Source: Streptomyces griseorubiginosus (lineage in GTDB: Bacteria > Actinomycetota > Actinomycetes > Streptomycetales > Streptomycetaceae). Taken from it: a DNA stretch of 64,000 nt. Made by a program: the position numbers and the translations under genes. The stretch is taken from the NCBI RefSeq assembly GCF_001514195.1, contig NZ_KQ948734.1, positions 216,462 through 280,461 on the forward strand, in the 5' to 3' direction. Each line of letters starts with the position of its first letter. The stretch's first letter is position 1. The notes under the pieces are model-generated. The model was not told the DNA's origin. It saw only the letters and a list, made by a program, of their open reading frames with translations, and ran no database searches. Positions 38,468-47,918 of this stretch are shown here, piece by piece.

Positions 38468-39118
38468 GTGTCGCAACCGTCGTGGCAGTCGTGGCAGGAC
38501 AAGGACGAGTGGCCGTCAGGGCCGGGCAGAGACGCTCCGGCGGACGTTCCGGCCGCCCGGCCCTGGACCGGTGCGCGCGGCCCTGTGGCGAGGCCCTGGC
38601 CCGGGTACGCGGCCCCGCACCCCGGCACCTCGGCGTATCCCGGTGCCTCCGCCATGCTCGCCTCCCATGCCGACCGTGAGCGGGCCGTGGACGTATTGCG
38701 GGCCGGGTACGGCGAGGGGCGGCTGGAGAAGGGCGAGTTCGACAAGCGGGTGGAGCGGGCGTACGCGGCGCGGACCGTGGGGGAGCTGGCGCTGCTCGTG
38801 TCCGATCTGCCGCTCGGGCCCGTGCCGCAGCCGGCGCCTTTCACCGCCGTACCCCGGACGTTCATGCCGACTCCGCGGCCGCGGGCGAACGGGAAGGCGG
38901 TCGGAGCCGCGGTGTGCGGGCTGCTGTGCGTGCCGACGATCGGGTTCACCGGTATCCCCGCGGTGATCCTCGGGCATGCGGCGCGCGCCGAGATGGAGCG
39001 GACGGGGGAGAGCGGCGACGGGCTCGCGCTGATCGGGCTGGTGCTGGGCTGGCTCTCGGTCGCCGCGTGGTCGGTGCTGGTGACGCTGATGGTGGCGGTG
39101 GGGCTTGCCTCCGGGTGA
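38468..39118 (+). CDS. DUF1707 and DUF4190 domain membrane protein
   Basis: A 216-residue protein from GTG 38468, with AGGGGG upstream; the in-frame extension to 38339 crosses the rpoC terminator. A Pro/Trp-rich N-terminus precedes the DUF1707 segment SHADRERAVDVLRAGYGEGRLEKGEFDKRVERAYAART (about residues 63-100, paraphrased at its ends), known from SHOCT-like domains. Then come two hydrophobic helices (AVGAAVCGLLCVPTIGFTGI and LALIGLVLGWLSVAAWSVLV) of DUF4190 type. Likely a two-pass membrane protein; function unknown. Confidence 0.75.
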   Translation: MSQPSWQSWQDKDEWPSGPGRDAPADVPAARPWTGARGPVARPWPGYAAPHPGTSAYPGASAMLASHADRERAVDVLRAGYGEGRLEKGEFDKRVERAYAARTVGELALLVSDLPLGPVPQPAPFTAVPRTFMPTPRPRANGKAVGAAVCGLLCVPTIGFTGIPAVILGHAARAEMERTGESGDGLALIGLVLGWLSVAAWSVLVTLMVAVGLASG

Positions 39119-39361
39119 GCGACCTTGGCGTGGGCGGTGGGGCTCGCCTGCGGGTGGTTTGGGTGGGGGCGGTGCCGGGGACCTGGTGGTGATGGCGCCT
39201 GCGGGTGGGGCCGGGCGGCGGTTTGCTTGCGAGTGGTCCTCAGGGGGACCGTGGCCTTGCCTCCCGGGTCCTGGCCATGGGGGTAGCTCACCCGCAGTCG
39301 ACACCACCGCCCCCGCCGAGGCTTGCTCGTGCGGTCCTGGCGGTGGCGGTAGCTCCGTCCC

Positions 39362-39415
39362 GGCGGCCCCGGCGGCCCCGGCGGCCCCGGCGGCCCCGGC
39401 GGCCCCGGCGGCCCC
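39362..39415. repeat. 9-bp tandem repeat (GGCGGCCCC) x 6
   Basis: Six perfect units. The segment 39119-39620 is G/C-rich, with further CTCGCC/GGGTGG-type near-repeats and no supported gene. Confidence 0.85.
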
Positions 39416-39620
39416 CGCGGGAGCGGTCGGCTCGGCTGTGGGTGGGGGTCTGGCGGGGGACCGGTCTCGCCTCCGGGTGGGCTTGGCGGGGGCTGGTCTC
39501 GCCCCCGGGTGAGGCATGCCGGGCTGTGCCTTCACATGTGCGGATTGTGAAATCGAAGATCGTCCGCGGCGTAGGGGCTTGACATGGAGTGCATAACGAT
39601 GCGGCCCGACCCCATTTGTT

Positions 39621-39649
39621 TTGACCGCAGCGAATGAGCTAGGTACGCT
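39621..39649 (+). promoter_or_regulatory. Candidate rpsL (str operon) promoter
   Basis: TTGACC-N17-TACGCT gives a start point near 39656 and a leader of about 190 bases. It is the best vegetative-promoter match in the gap. Another TTGACA at 39579 has no properly spaced partner. Confidence 0.65.
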
Positions 39650-39767
39650 CAGACCTTGTGCCTGGGGTGTGCCCTGGCTCTCGTGCGTGCCTTCAACCGC
39701 ATCGCGAGCTGTGAGCGGCCACCGTAATCTGTGCTCTTTTCGCCTTGCGGCGGGAGTCCGCCGGATT

Positions 39768-39794
39768 CGACACACCCGACCGCGTGGGTCGGCG
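39768..39794 (+). promoter_or_regulatory. Leader element shared with rpsJ
   Basis: 27 bases beginning CGACAC and containing ACCCGACCGCGTGGGTCGGC, identical to 55285-55311 in the rpsJ leader. It forms a CCGACC-GCGTG-GGTCGG hairpin. It lies 48 bases before the S12 start codon. Confidence 0.65.
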
Positions 39795-39842
39795 ACGTTC
39801 CAGGTTAGCTTCACCATTCGGCACACAGAAACCGGAGAAGTA

Positions 39843-40214
39843 GTGCCTACGATCCAGCAGCTGGTCCGCAAGGGCCGGCAGGACAAGGTCGAGAAGAACA
39901 AGACGCCCGCACTCGAGGGTTCCCCTCAGCGTCGCGGCGTCTGCACGCGTGTGTTCACGACCACCCCGAAGAAGCCGAACTCGGCCCTGCGTAAGGTCGC
40001 GCGTGTGCGTCTGACCAGCGGGATCGAGGTCACCGCTTACATTCCGGGTGAGGGACACAACCTGCAGGAGCACTCCATCGTGCTCGTGCGCGGCGGCCGT
40101 GTGAAGGACCTGCCCGGTGTTCGCTACAAGATCATCCGCGGCTCCCTTGACACCCAGGGTGTCAAGAACCGCAAGCAGGCCCGCAGCCGCTACGGCGCCA
40201 AGAAGGAGAAGTAA
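39843..40214 (+). CDS. rpsL: Ribosomal protein S12
   Basis: A 123-residue decoding-centre protein from GTG 39843. The streptomycin-sensitive wild-type lysines are in [11 protein letters not shown] and the conserved loop [14 protein letters not shown]. It is the first gene of the str operon (rpsL-rpsG-fusA-tuf), transcribed from the promoter at 39621 with a structured leader. Confidence 0.97.
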   Translation: MPTIQQLVRKGRQDKVEKNKTPALEGSPQRRGVCTRVFTTTPKKPNSALRKVARVRLTSGIEVTAYIPGEGHNLQEHSIVLVRGGRVKDLPGVRYKIIRGSLDTQGVKNRKQARSRYGAKKEK

Positions 40215-40216
40215 GA

Positions 40217-40687
40217 ATGCCTCGTAAGGGCCCCGCCCCGAAGCGCCCGGTCATCATCGACCCGGTCTACGGTTCTCCTCTTGTCACGTCGCTCATCAAC
40301 AAGGTGCTGCTGAACGGCAAGCGCTCCACCGCCGAGCGCATCGTGTACGGCGCCATGGAGGGCCTGCGCGAGAAGACCAGCAACGACCCGGTCATCACGC
40401 TGAAGCGCGCGCTGGAGAACATCAAGCCCACGCTTGAGGTCAAGTCCCGCCGTGTCGGTGGCGCCACCTACCAGGTGCCGGTCGAGGTCAAGCCCGGCCG
40501 CGCCAACACCCTGGCGCTGCGCTGGCTGGTCGGTTACTCCCGCGCCCGTCGCGAGAAGACCATGACCGAGCGTCTGCTCAACGAGCTTCTCGACGCTTCG
40601 AACGGCCTCGGTGCGGCCGTCAAGAAGCGCGAGGACACCCACAAGATGGCCGAGTCCAACAAGGCCTTCGCGCACTACCGCTGGTAG
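40217..40687 (+). CDS. rpsG: Ribosomal protein S7
   Basis: A 156-residue 16S-binding protein that nucleates assembly of the 30S head, starting two bases after the rpsL stop. It shows [20 protein letters not shown], the region [12 protein letters not shown] and [20 protein letters not shown]. In E. coli S7 regulates the str operon translationally. Length is typical. Confidence 0.97.
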   Translation: MPRKGPAPKRPVIIDPVYGSPLVTSLINKVLLNGKRSTAERIVYGAMEGLREKTSNDPVITLKRALENIKPTLEVKSRRVGGATYQVPVEVKPGRANTLALRWLVGYSRARREKTMTERLLNELLDASNGLGAAVKKREDTHKMAESNKAFAHYRW

Positions 40688-40726
40688 TCGCAGACCCCAT
40701 CGAGACCGAGAGAAGACCGAAGCCTT

Positions 40727-42853
40727 ATGGCTACCACTTCACTTGACCTGGCCAAGGTCCGCAACATCGGGATCATGGCCCACATCGACGCGGGCAAGAC
40801 GACCACCACCGAGCGGATCCTCTTCTACACCGGCGTCAGCTACAAGATCGGTGAGGTCCACGACGGCGCCGCCACCATGGACTGGATGGAGCAGGAGCAG
40901 GAGCGTGGCATCACGATCACCTCTGCTGCCACCACCTGTCACTGGCCGCTCGAGGACAACGACTACACGATCAACATCATCGACACCCCCGGGCACGTCG
41001 ACTTCACGGTCGAGGTGGAGCGTTCGCTCCGCGTCCTCGACGGTGCCGTCACGGTGTTCGACGGTGTCGCGGGTGTGGAGCCGCAGTCCGAGACGGTGTG
41101 GCGTCAGGCCGACCGTTACGGTGTGCCGCGCATCTGCTTCGTGAACAAGCTGGACCGTACCGGCGCCGAGTTCCACCGCTGCGTGGACATGATCTCGGAC
41201 CGTCTGGGTGCCGTCCCGCTCGTCATGCAGCTGCCGATCGGCGCCGAGATGGACTTCAAGGGCGTTGTGGACCTGGTCCGCATGAAGGCGCTCGTGTGGT
41301 CCGCCGAGGCGGCGAAGGGCGAGATGTACGACGTCGTCGACATCCCGGCCACGCACACCGAGGCCGCCGAGGAGTACCGCGGCAAGCTGGTCGAGGCCGT
41401 CGCCGAGAACGACGACGAGATCATGGAGCTGTTCCTGGAGGGCCAGGAGCCCACCGAGGAGCAGCTGTACGCCGCGATCCGTCGCATCACCATCGCGTCC
41501 GGCAAGTCCGACGGCGTCACCGTCACCCCGGTGTTCTGTGGCACCGCGTTCAAGAACAAGGGCGTCCAGCCCCTGCTCGACGCGGTCGTGCGCTACCTGC
41601 CGACCCCGCTCGACGTCGAGGCCATCGAGGGCCACGACGTCAAGGACCCCGAGGTCGTCGTCAAGCGCAAGCCGTCCGACGACGAGCCGCTGTCCGCGCT
41701 GGCGTTCAAGATCATGAGCGACCCGCACCTCGGCAAGCTCACCTTCGTCCGGATCTACTCCGGTCGCCTGGAGTCCGGCTCCGCCGTGCTGAACTCCGTC
41801 AAGGGCAAGAAGGAGCGCATCGGCAAGATCTACCGCATGCACGCGAACAAGCGTGAGGAGATCGAGTCGGTGGGCGCCGGCGACATCGTCGCCGTCATGG
41901 GCCTGAAGCAGACCACCACCGGTGAGACGCTGTCCGACGACAAGAACCCGGTGATCCTGGAGTCCATGGACTTCCCGGCGCCGGTCATCCAGGTCGCCAT
42001 CGAGCCCAAGTCCAAGGGTGACCAGGAGAAGCTGGGTGTCGCCATCCAGCGTCTCGCGGAGGAGGACCCCTCCTTCCAGGTCCACTCGGACGAGGAGACC
42101 GGCCAGACCATCATCGGTGGTATGGGCGAGCTGCACCTCGAGGTGCTGGTCGACCGTATGCGCCGTGAGTTCAAGGTCGAGGCCAACGTAGGCAAGCCGC
42201 AGGTCGCGTACCGCGAGACGATCCGCAAGGCCGTCGAGCGCGTGGACTACACCCACAAGAAGCAGACCGGTGGTACCGGTCAGTTCGCCAAGGTGCAGAT
42301 CGCGATCGAGCCCATCGAGGGCGGCGACGCCTCGTACGAGTTCGTGAACAAGGTCACCGGTGGCCGTATCCCGAAGGAGTACATCCCTTCGGTGGACGCC
42401 GGTGCGCAGGAGGCCATGCAGTTCGGCATCCTGGCGGGCTACGAGATGACGGGCGTCCGCGTCACGCTCATCGACGGTGCCTACCACGAGGTCGACTCCT
42501 CCGAGCTCGCGTTCAAGATCGCCGGCTCGCAGGCCTTCAAGGAGGCCGCGCGCAAGGCGTCCCCCGTGCTGCTCGAGCCGATGATGGCCGTCGAGGTCAC
42601 CACGCCCGAGGACTACATGGGTGAGGTCATCGGCGACATCAACTCCCGCCGTGGTCAGATCCAGGCCATGGAGGAGCGGGCCGGTGCCCGCGTCGTGAAG
42701 GGCCTCGTGCCCCTCTCGGAGATGTTCGGCTACGTCGGAGACCTCCGCAGCAAGACGTCGGGTCGCGCAAGCTACTCGATGCAGTTCGACTCCTACGCCG
42801 AGGTTCCGCGGAACGTCGCCGAGGAGATCATCGCGAAGGCCAAGGGCGAGTAA
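40727..42853 (+). CDS. fusA: Elongation factor G
   Basis: A 708-residue translational GTPase driving ribosomal translocation and, with RRF, recycling. G-domain motifs are [15 protein letters not shown] (G1), RGITITSA (G2), DTPGHVDF (G3) and NKLD (G4). Domain IV and V segments are complete ([54 protein letters not shown] end). It follows rpsG by 39 bases and precedes tuf by 154 bases. Confidence 0.97.
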   Translation: MATTSLDLAKVRNIGIMAHIDAGKTTTTERILFYTGVSYKIGEVHDGAATMDWMEQEQERGITITSAATTCHWPLEDNDYTINIIDTPGHVDFTVEVERSLRVLDGAVTVFDGVAGVEPQSETVWRQADRYGVPRICFVNKLDRTGAEFHRCVDMISDRLGAVPLVMQLPIGAEMDFKGVVDLVRMKALVWSAEAAKGEMYDVVDIPATHTEAAEEYRGKLVEAVAENDDEIMELFLEGQEPTEEQLYAAIRRITIASGKSDGVTVTPVFCGTAFKNKGVQPLLDAVVRYLPTPLDVEAIEGHDVKDPEVVVKRKPSDDEPLSALAFKIMSDPHLGKLTFVRIYSGRLESGSAVLNSVKGKKERIGKIYRMHANKREEIESVGAGDIVAVMGLKQTTTGETLSDDKNPVILESMDFPAPVIQVAIEPKSKGDQEKLGVAIQRLAEEDPSFQVHSDEETGQTIIGGMGELHLEVLVDRMRREFKVEANVGKPQVAYRETIRKAVERVDYTHKKQTGGTGQFAKVQIAIEPIEGGDASYEFVNKVTGGRIPKEYIPSVDAGAQEAMQFGILAGYEMTGVRVTLIDGAYHEVDSSELAFKIAGSQAFKEAARKASPVLLEPMMAVEVTTPEDYMGEVIGDINSRRGQIQAMEERAGARVVKGLVPLSEMFGYVGDLRSKTSGRASYSMQFDSYAEVPRNVAEEIIAKAKGE

Positions 42854-42896
42854 CGCACCGCGTTCGCACGCTTTAGGCTTGACTCCGGAGCCCGGA

Positions 42897-42930
42897 GGGG
42901 CATTCACCCGCATTTGTGGGGGAGTGCCCC
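42897..42930 (+). terminator. Hairpin between fusA and tuf
   Basis: GGGGCATTCACCC pairs with GGGGGAGTGCCCC (a long stem with one mismatch) around GCATTTGT, in the 154-base fusA-tuf gap. It may attenuate the operon transcript. TTGACT at 42879 could belong to a separate tuf promoter, but no well spaced -10 is clear. Confidence 0.5.
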
Positions 42931-43007
42931 CGGGCCGAGGCTTTCCAGCAAAGATCACCTGGCGCCGATGAAGCAAGGCGTTCAGAACCACTCCACAGGA
43001 GGACCCC

Positions 43008-44201
<1,194 letters not shown>

Positions 44202-44237
44202 TCTTGACCTGACAGGTCTCCGAGACCTCGGTCTCTG

Positions 44238-44273
44238 AAGGGGCCCGTACGACTTCGGTCGTACGGGCCCCTT
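44238..44273 (+). terminator. tuf / str operon terminator
   Basis: A perfect 16-bp stem with TTCG tetraloop, AAGGGGCCCGTACGAC and its complement. This is one of the strongest hairpins in the window. Confidence 0.9.
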
Positions 44274-44489
44274 CGCTTGTCCGGCGGCATGTCCGGGGGT
44301 TGCATGCGGAGCGGGTGAAGAGTCGGCCAACTCTGCGGGACGTTCCTGGGATGCTTCGGCCAACTCCCCGCCGAGGGTGCCCCGAATGTTCCTGTCTGCT
44401 CACTGTGGGGTGGTTGTGGCGGTCGTAGCCTGAGGCGTCCGGTCGCCGCTCCGGCCCGGACTCGGCCGAGAGGACGGACGGACCCGCAG

Positions 44490-45695
44490 GTGTCGATGCA
44501 GGATGCGCAGCGCAGAACGTCGATACCCCGACGGGTCCTGAGCGGCCTGCACCAGCCGCTTCCGCCGGGCACCGCGTCGGTGCGGTCCACCACCCGTGCC
44601 ACCCCGCGTGCCGCCGTCGTACGCGACCGCGCCAGCCGTCGGCTCTACGCCATCGACGGCATCCGGCTCCTGGCCGCCCTCATGGTCGCCGTGCACCATT
44701 ACGCCGGCACCAACCGGGTGGACCAGCCCGGCAACCGCGTCTGGGACCGGCCGGTGTCCGACATCATGCCGACGGTCTTCCGGTTCGCCTCCTACGGCTG
44801 GATCGGCGTCGAGATCTTCTTCGTGATCAGCGGCTTCGTGATCTGCATGTCGTGCTGGGGCCGCAGTCCGCGCCAGTTCTTCGTGTCCCGGGTGATCCGC
44901 CTCTACCCCGCGTACTGGTTCGCCGTCGCCTTCACCACCGTCGTGCTGACGCTGCTGCCCGGCGTCTGGGACCGCCTGCGCACCCGGGACGTCCTCCTCA
45001 ACGTCACGATGCTCCAGTCCGGTTCGGGCGTCATGAACGTCGACGGCGTCTACTGGACCCTGTGGTCGGAGCTCCGCTTCTATCTGCTCTTCCTGGTCGT
45101 GGTGTGGACGGGTCTGACGTACCGCAAGGTCGTCGTCTTCTGCTGTGTCTGGGGCGCGGCGGCGATGCTCGCCCCGATCTCGAAGCTCCCCCTGCTCGAA
45201 CTGGTCGCCAACCCGGAGGGCGCCTGGTACTTCATCGCCGGCCTCGCCCTGTACCTGATGCACCGCTTCGGCCAGGACCTGCTGCTGTGGGGCATCCTCG
45301 CGATGGCCTGGCTGATGGGCCAGCGCGAACTGGGCATCAGGATCGACGAGGTCGAGCACGTGTCGGGGTGGCGGGGGAGTGTCCTGATCTTCACGGTATT
45401 CCTGCTGGCCATGGTCGCCATCGCCCTCGGCGCCACGGACCGCGTCCGCGGCAGGTGGCTGGTGACGGCGGGCGCGCTGACGTATCCGCTGTACCTCATG
45501 CACTACGCGGCCGGTACGACACTGATCAACCGCCTCCGCGACACGATGGACGCCCGTCTGCTGGTCGTCTCCGTCATCGCCGGGTTCATGCTGCTGAGCT
45601 GGCTGGTGCACCGGTTCGTGGAGCGGCCGGTGGCGGGGTTGCTGAAGCGGGGGCTGGATACGTCGTTCGCGCGGTTGCGGAATGCGAGTGGCTGA
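44490..45695 (+). CDS. Acyltransferase family 3 (OafA/YrhL-like) membrane protein
   Basis: A 401-residue multi-pass protein from GTG 44490, or ATG 44496. After a soluble N-terminus of about 50 residues, the first helix IDGIRLLAALMVAVHHYAG carries the family histidine pair. FFVISGFVICMS, RQFFVSRVIRLYPAYWFAV (the R-x10-R/P motif region) and WTLWSELRFYLL follow. About ten membrane segments are visible. Such enzymes transfer acyl groups onto extracellular or membrane sugars and lipids. Neighbours give no specific pathway. Confidence 0.85.
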   Translation: MSMQDAQRRTSIPRRVLSGLHQPLPPGTASVRSTTRATPRAAVVRDRASRRLYAIDGIRLLAALMVAVHHYAGTNRVDQPGNRVWDRPVSDIMPTVFRFASYGWIGVEIFFVISGFVICMSCWGRSPRQFFVSRVIRLYPAYWFAVAFTTVVLTLLPGVWDRLRTRDVLLNVTMLQSGSGVMNVDGVYWTLWSELRFYLLFLVVVWTGLTYRKVVVFCCVWGAAAMLAPISKLPLLELVANPEGAWYFIAGLALYLMHRFGQDLLLWGILAMAWLMGQRELGIRIDEVEHVSGWRGSVLIFTVFLLAMVAIALGATDRVRGRWLVTAGALTYPLYLMHYAAGTTLINRLRDTMDARLLVVSVIAGFMLLSWLVHRFVERPVAGLLKRGLDTSFARLRNASG

Positions 45696-45770
45696 CATCC
45701 GTAGGACGGCCCTCTGTTCTGAGTACGAACGCTCATGCGGCCCGATGGGTCCGAGCGCTGTGATGGACCC

Positions 45771-46124
45771 ATGCCGGACCTCACACTCCACGACGACCGC
45801 GCGACCGGAGCCTGGGTCGCCCCGCTGGTCTCGACGCTTCTGACCCTGCCCGCGTGTGTGCTCGTCTACTTCATCGGCGGCTTCTCGGCGATGGCCTGCG
45901 ACTCCTGCACGGCCCCCGAAGCCGACCGCTTCGACTCGACCTTCGGTGTCGCCTTCCCGGTGCTGCTCGGGGGACTGGGCCTCGCGCTGTTCCTGCTCGC
46001 GGCGAGCTGGGCCCTGCCGTGGGAGCGCCGAAGCACGGCCCGCCGGGTGGGGTTCGCGCTGGCGGCGCCGGTGCTGGTGGCGGTGGTGTACGTCGTGTTC
46101 GCGGTGTTGGTGGACTGGCCCTAG
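45771..46124 (+). CDS. Small three-pass membrane protein
   Basis: A 117-residue protein from ATG 45771. Hydrophobic segments are LVSTLLTLPACVLVYFIGGF, FGVAFPVLLGGLGLALFLLA and VGFALAAPVLVAVVYVVFAVL. Between the first two lies a short loop with CDSC, which may form a disulphide or bind metal. No family recognised. The following gap 46125-46481 has no other supported gene. Confidence 0.65.
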   Translation: MPDLTLHDDRATGAWVAPLVSTLLTLPACVLVYFIGGFSAMACDSCTAPEADRFDSTFGVAFPVLLGGLGLALFLLAASWALPWERRSTARRVGFALAAPVLVAVVYVVFAVLVDWP

Positions 46125-46481
46125 TCACGCCATGGCGGGTCGCTGGGGCGAGGTGGATCGGTGTTTGCCCCGGGGTTCCTGGAAGGCCTTAATCACGCGT
46201 GGGGACGGTCGGTGGGTCACCGGCACGTGACGGACCCCGTTTCGGTGGCCGGGGTCGTCGCATCGGCCCGGTCGCCAGCATCCCCGGCTGCCCTCTACGT
46301 CCCCAAGCTCCCGGCCACCGGCCGCGCCTTCCACACGCCGCCCTCCGCCTGGGCCGCCTCCACCGCCGCAGTGCAGCTCCCGGTGGTCGCCGGTCCGCTG
46401 AGTGGAACAGGACACGACACCCGGCTCGGAGCGCAGCAGGCTGCGTACCGCAACGTCCAGCGAGAGAGCCGGAGAAGACGG

Positions 46482-46991
46482 ATGTCCAAACGACGTGGCC
46501 TGTTGGCGCTTCTCACCGCCGGGTTCGCGATGCTGACCATCGCCTCGGTCAGCACCCCCGCGCAGGCGGCGGGGTTCACCCCGATCAACGTCTGGAAGTC
46601 GAGCCACTGCCTCGACAACGCGACCGAGAACTCGTCGAAGCTCCACATGTGGAAGTGCACCGGCGGTCCCGAGCAGAAATGGCTGGAGGGGTTCAACACC
46701 ACGACCGGCTACTTCACCTTCACCAACCAGAACACGGGACGGTGCATCACCGCGCCCGCCTCGGGCACCGGGACGGTCACCGTGCAGTTCTGCAACGCCG
46801 CCGCGGCCAACCAGCAGTGGCGGGTGTACTTCGCCGACAACCCGGAGGGTCCGCCCTCGGGCTGGTACGACGTCTGGCAGAACGTGTCGAGCGGGTTCTG
46901 TCTGTCGACGCCGAGCGTGGCCAACGGCACGCTCCTTCAGACGACCCCCTGTGATCCTTCCGACCAGTACGACCGCTGGCACACCCAGTAG
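46482..46991 (+). CDS. Secreted ricin-type beta-trefoil protein
   Basis: A 169-residue exported protein from ATG 46482, with GGAG upstream. The signal peptide has KRR, a hydrophobic core LLALLTAGFAMLTIASV and an AQA cleavage site near residue 29. The mature part is almost entirely one ricin-B-like trefoil with QKW, QQW and DRW repeats (QxW-like) and paired cysteines (CLDNATENSSKLHMWKC, CITAPASGTGTVTVQFC). It should bind galactose- or xylan-type sugars. It has no attached enzyme domain, unlike most Streptomyces ricin modules. Confidence 0.85.
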   Translation: MSKRRGLLALLTAGFAMLTIASVSTPAQAAGFTPINVWKSSHCLDNATENSSKLHMWKCTGGPEQKWLEGFNTTTGYFTFTNQNTGRCITAPASGTGTVTVQFCNAAAANQQWRVYFADNPEGPPSGWYDVWQNVSSGFCLSTPSVANGTLLQTTPCDPSDQYDRWHTQ

Positions 46992-47017
46992 GAGGAGTCC
47001 ACTAGGAGGGGCGGTGT

Positions 47018-47749
47018 TCAGCGGTGGCCCAGTGCCCCGCTGATCGCCGCCCCCGCGCGCCGTGCCGCGTCGGCGAGCCGTTCCAGGTGGTGCGACGGGT
47101 CGGTCAGCACGCTCAGCGCCGCTATCGGCGCACGGTCCGTGCCGTACAGCGGCACGGCCGCACAGCACACTCCCTCCAGTACCCGCTCGCGGTCGAAGGC
47201 GACGCCCAGGTCCCGTATCGCCTCCGCCTCGCGCTGCCAGACGGCGGGCAGCGGGCCCAGCGGAAGTCCGGGACGGGCTCCGGCGAGCAGGACCTTTCCG
47301 GCCGCCGTGTACCAGGGCCAGGTCGCCTCGGTGTCCGGCGCGCCGATGGACGAGGACGGGCCGGGCGTCCAGTCCAGGACCAGGGTCTGGCCCTGCCAGA
47401 GAACACTGAGGCCGACCGCCATGCCGGTGGCGGCGGCCAGCCGTCTCGCCGGTTCGCGCGCGGCCGTCCGCAGGCCGGGCAGCGGCTGCCAGCGCCGCCC
47501 CAGCTGGTACACGCGCGGGCCGATCCCGTAGCCGACGCCGCTGCGCTGCACCGCACCGAGCTCGATCAGCTGCTCCAGCAGCCGGTACGCGGTCGTCTTG
47601 GGCAGCCCGCACTCCGCCGCCAGCCTGGTCAGCCTCGCCCCCTCGGCCCGCTCCACCGCTCTCAGCAGCGCGAACGCGCCCTCCAGCACGCCACGCCCGC
47701 CGGCCCCGGTCATGGGCGCGGGTGTGGACACCGATGTCGCCTGGTTCAT
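47018..47749 (-). CDS. IclR-family regulator
   Basis: A 243-residue regulator from ATG 47749, with GGGGGA upstream; the in-frame extension to 47884 covers the inverted repeat and is rejected. The N-terminal winged helix is VLEGAFALLRAVERAEGARL and RLAAECGLPKTTAYRLLEQL. The effector domain includes GPRVYQLG, TWPWYTAAGKVLLAG (where many IclR have a Gly-Lys contact), FDRERVLEGVCCAAVPL and PIAALSVL. It is divergent from the SARP gene and could control it or itself. Confidence 0.85.
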   Translation of the reverse strand: MNQATSVSTPAPMTGAGGRGVLEGAFALLRAVERAEGARLTRLAAECGLPKTTAYRLLEQLIELGAVQRSGVGYGIGPRVYQLGRRWQPLPGLRTAAREPARRLAAATGMAVGLSVLWQGQTLVLDWTPGPSSSIGAPDTEATWPWYTAAGKVLLAGARPGLPLGPLPAVWQREAEAIRDLGVAFDRERVLEGVCCAAVPLYGTDRAPIAALSVLTDPSHHLERLADAARRAGAAISGALGHR

Positions 47750-47772
47750 CGGCGGATCCCCCGTTTTCTCCG

Positions 47773-47817
47773 TGGTCGAGCGCCTCCCGCTCCCCCGTGG
47801 CGGGAGGCGCTCGACCA
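47773..47817. repeat. 18-bp perfect inverted repeat between IclR and SARP genes
   Basis: TGGTCGAGCGCCTCCCGC (47773-47790) and its exact complement (47800-47817) enclose a 9-base loop, 24 bases upstream of the IclR start. It could be a dimeric operator or a hairpin that separates the divergent transcripts. Confidence 0.8.
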
Positions 47818-47918
47818 GGGTGGGGGGCGGGTCTGGGGCGGGAGGTTGCCGAAAGGTTGTCGCGCCGCGTTCTCCCGCGGGCATTCTGTGAACAAAATGT
47901 GCCTGGGGGGTGGAACTC

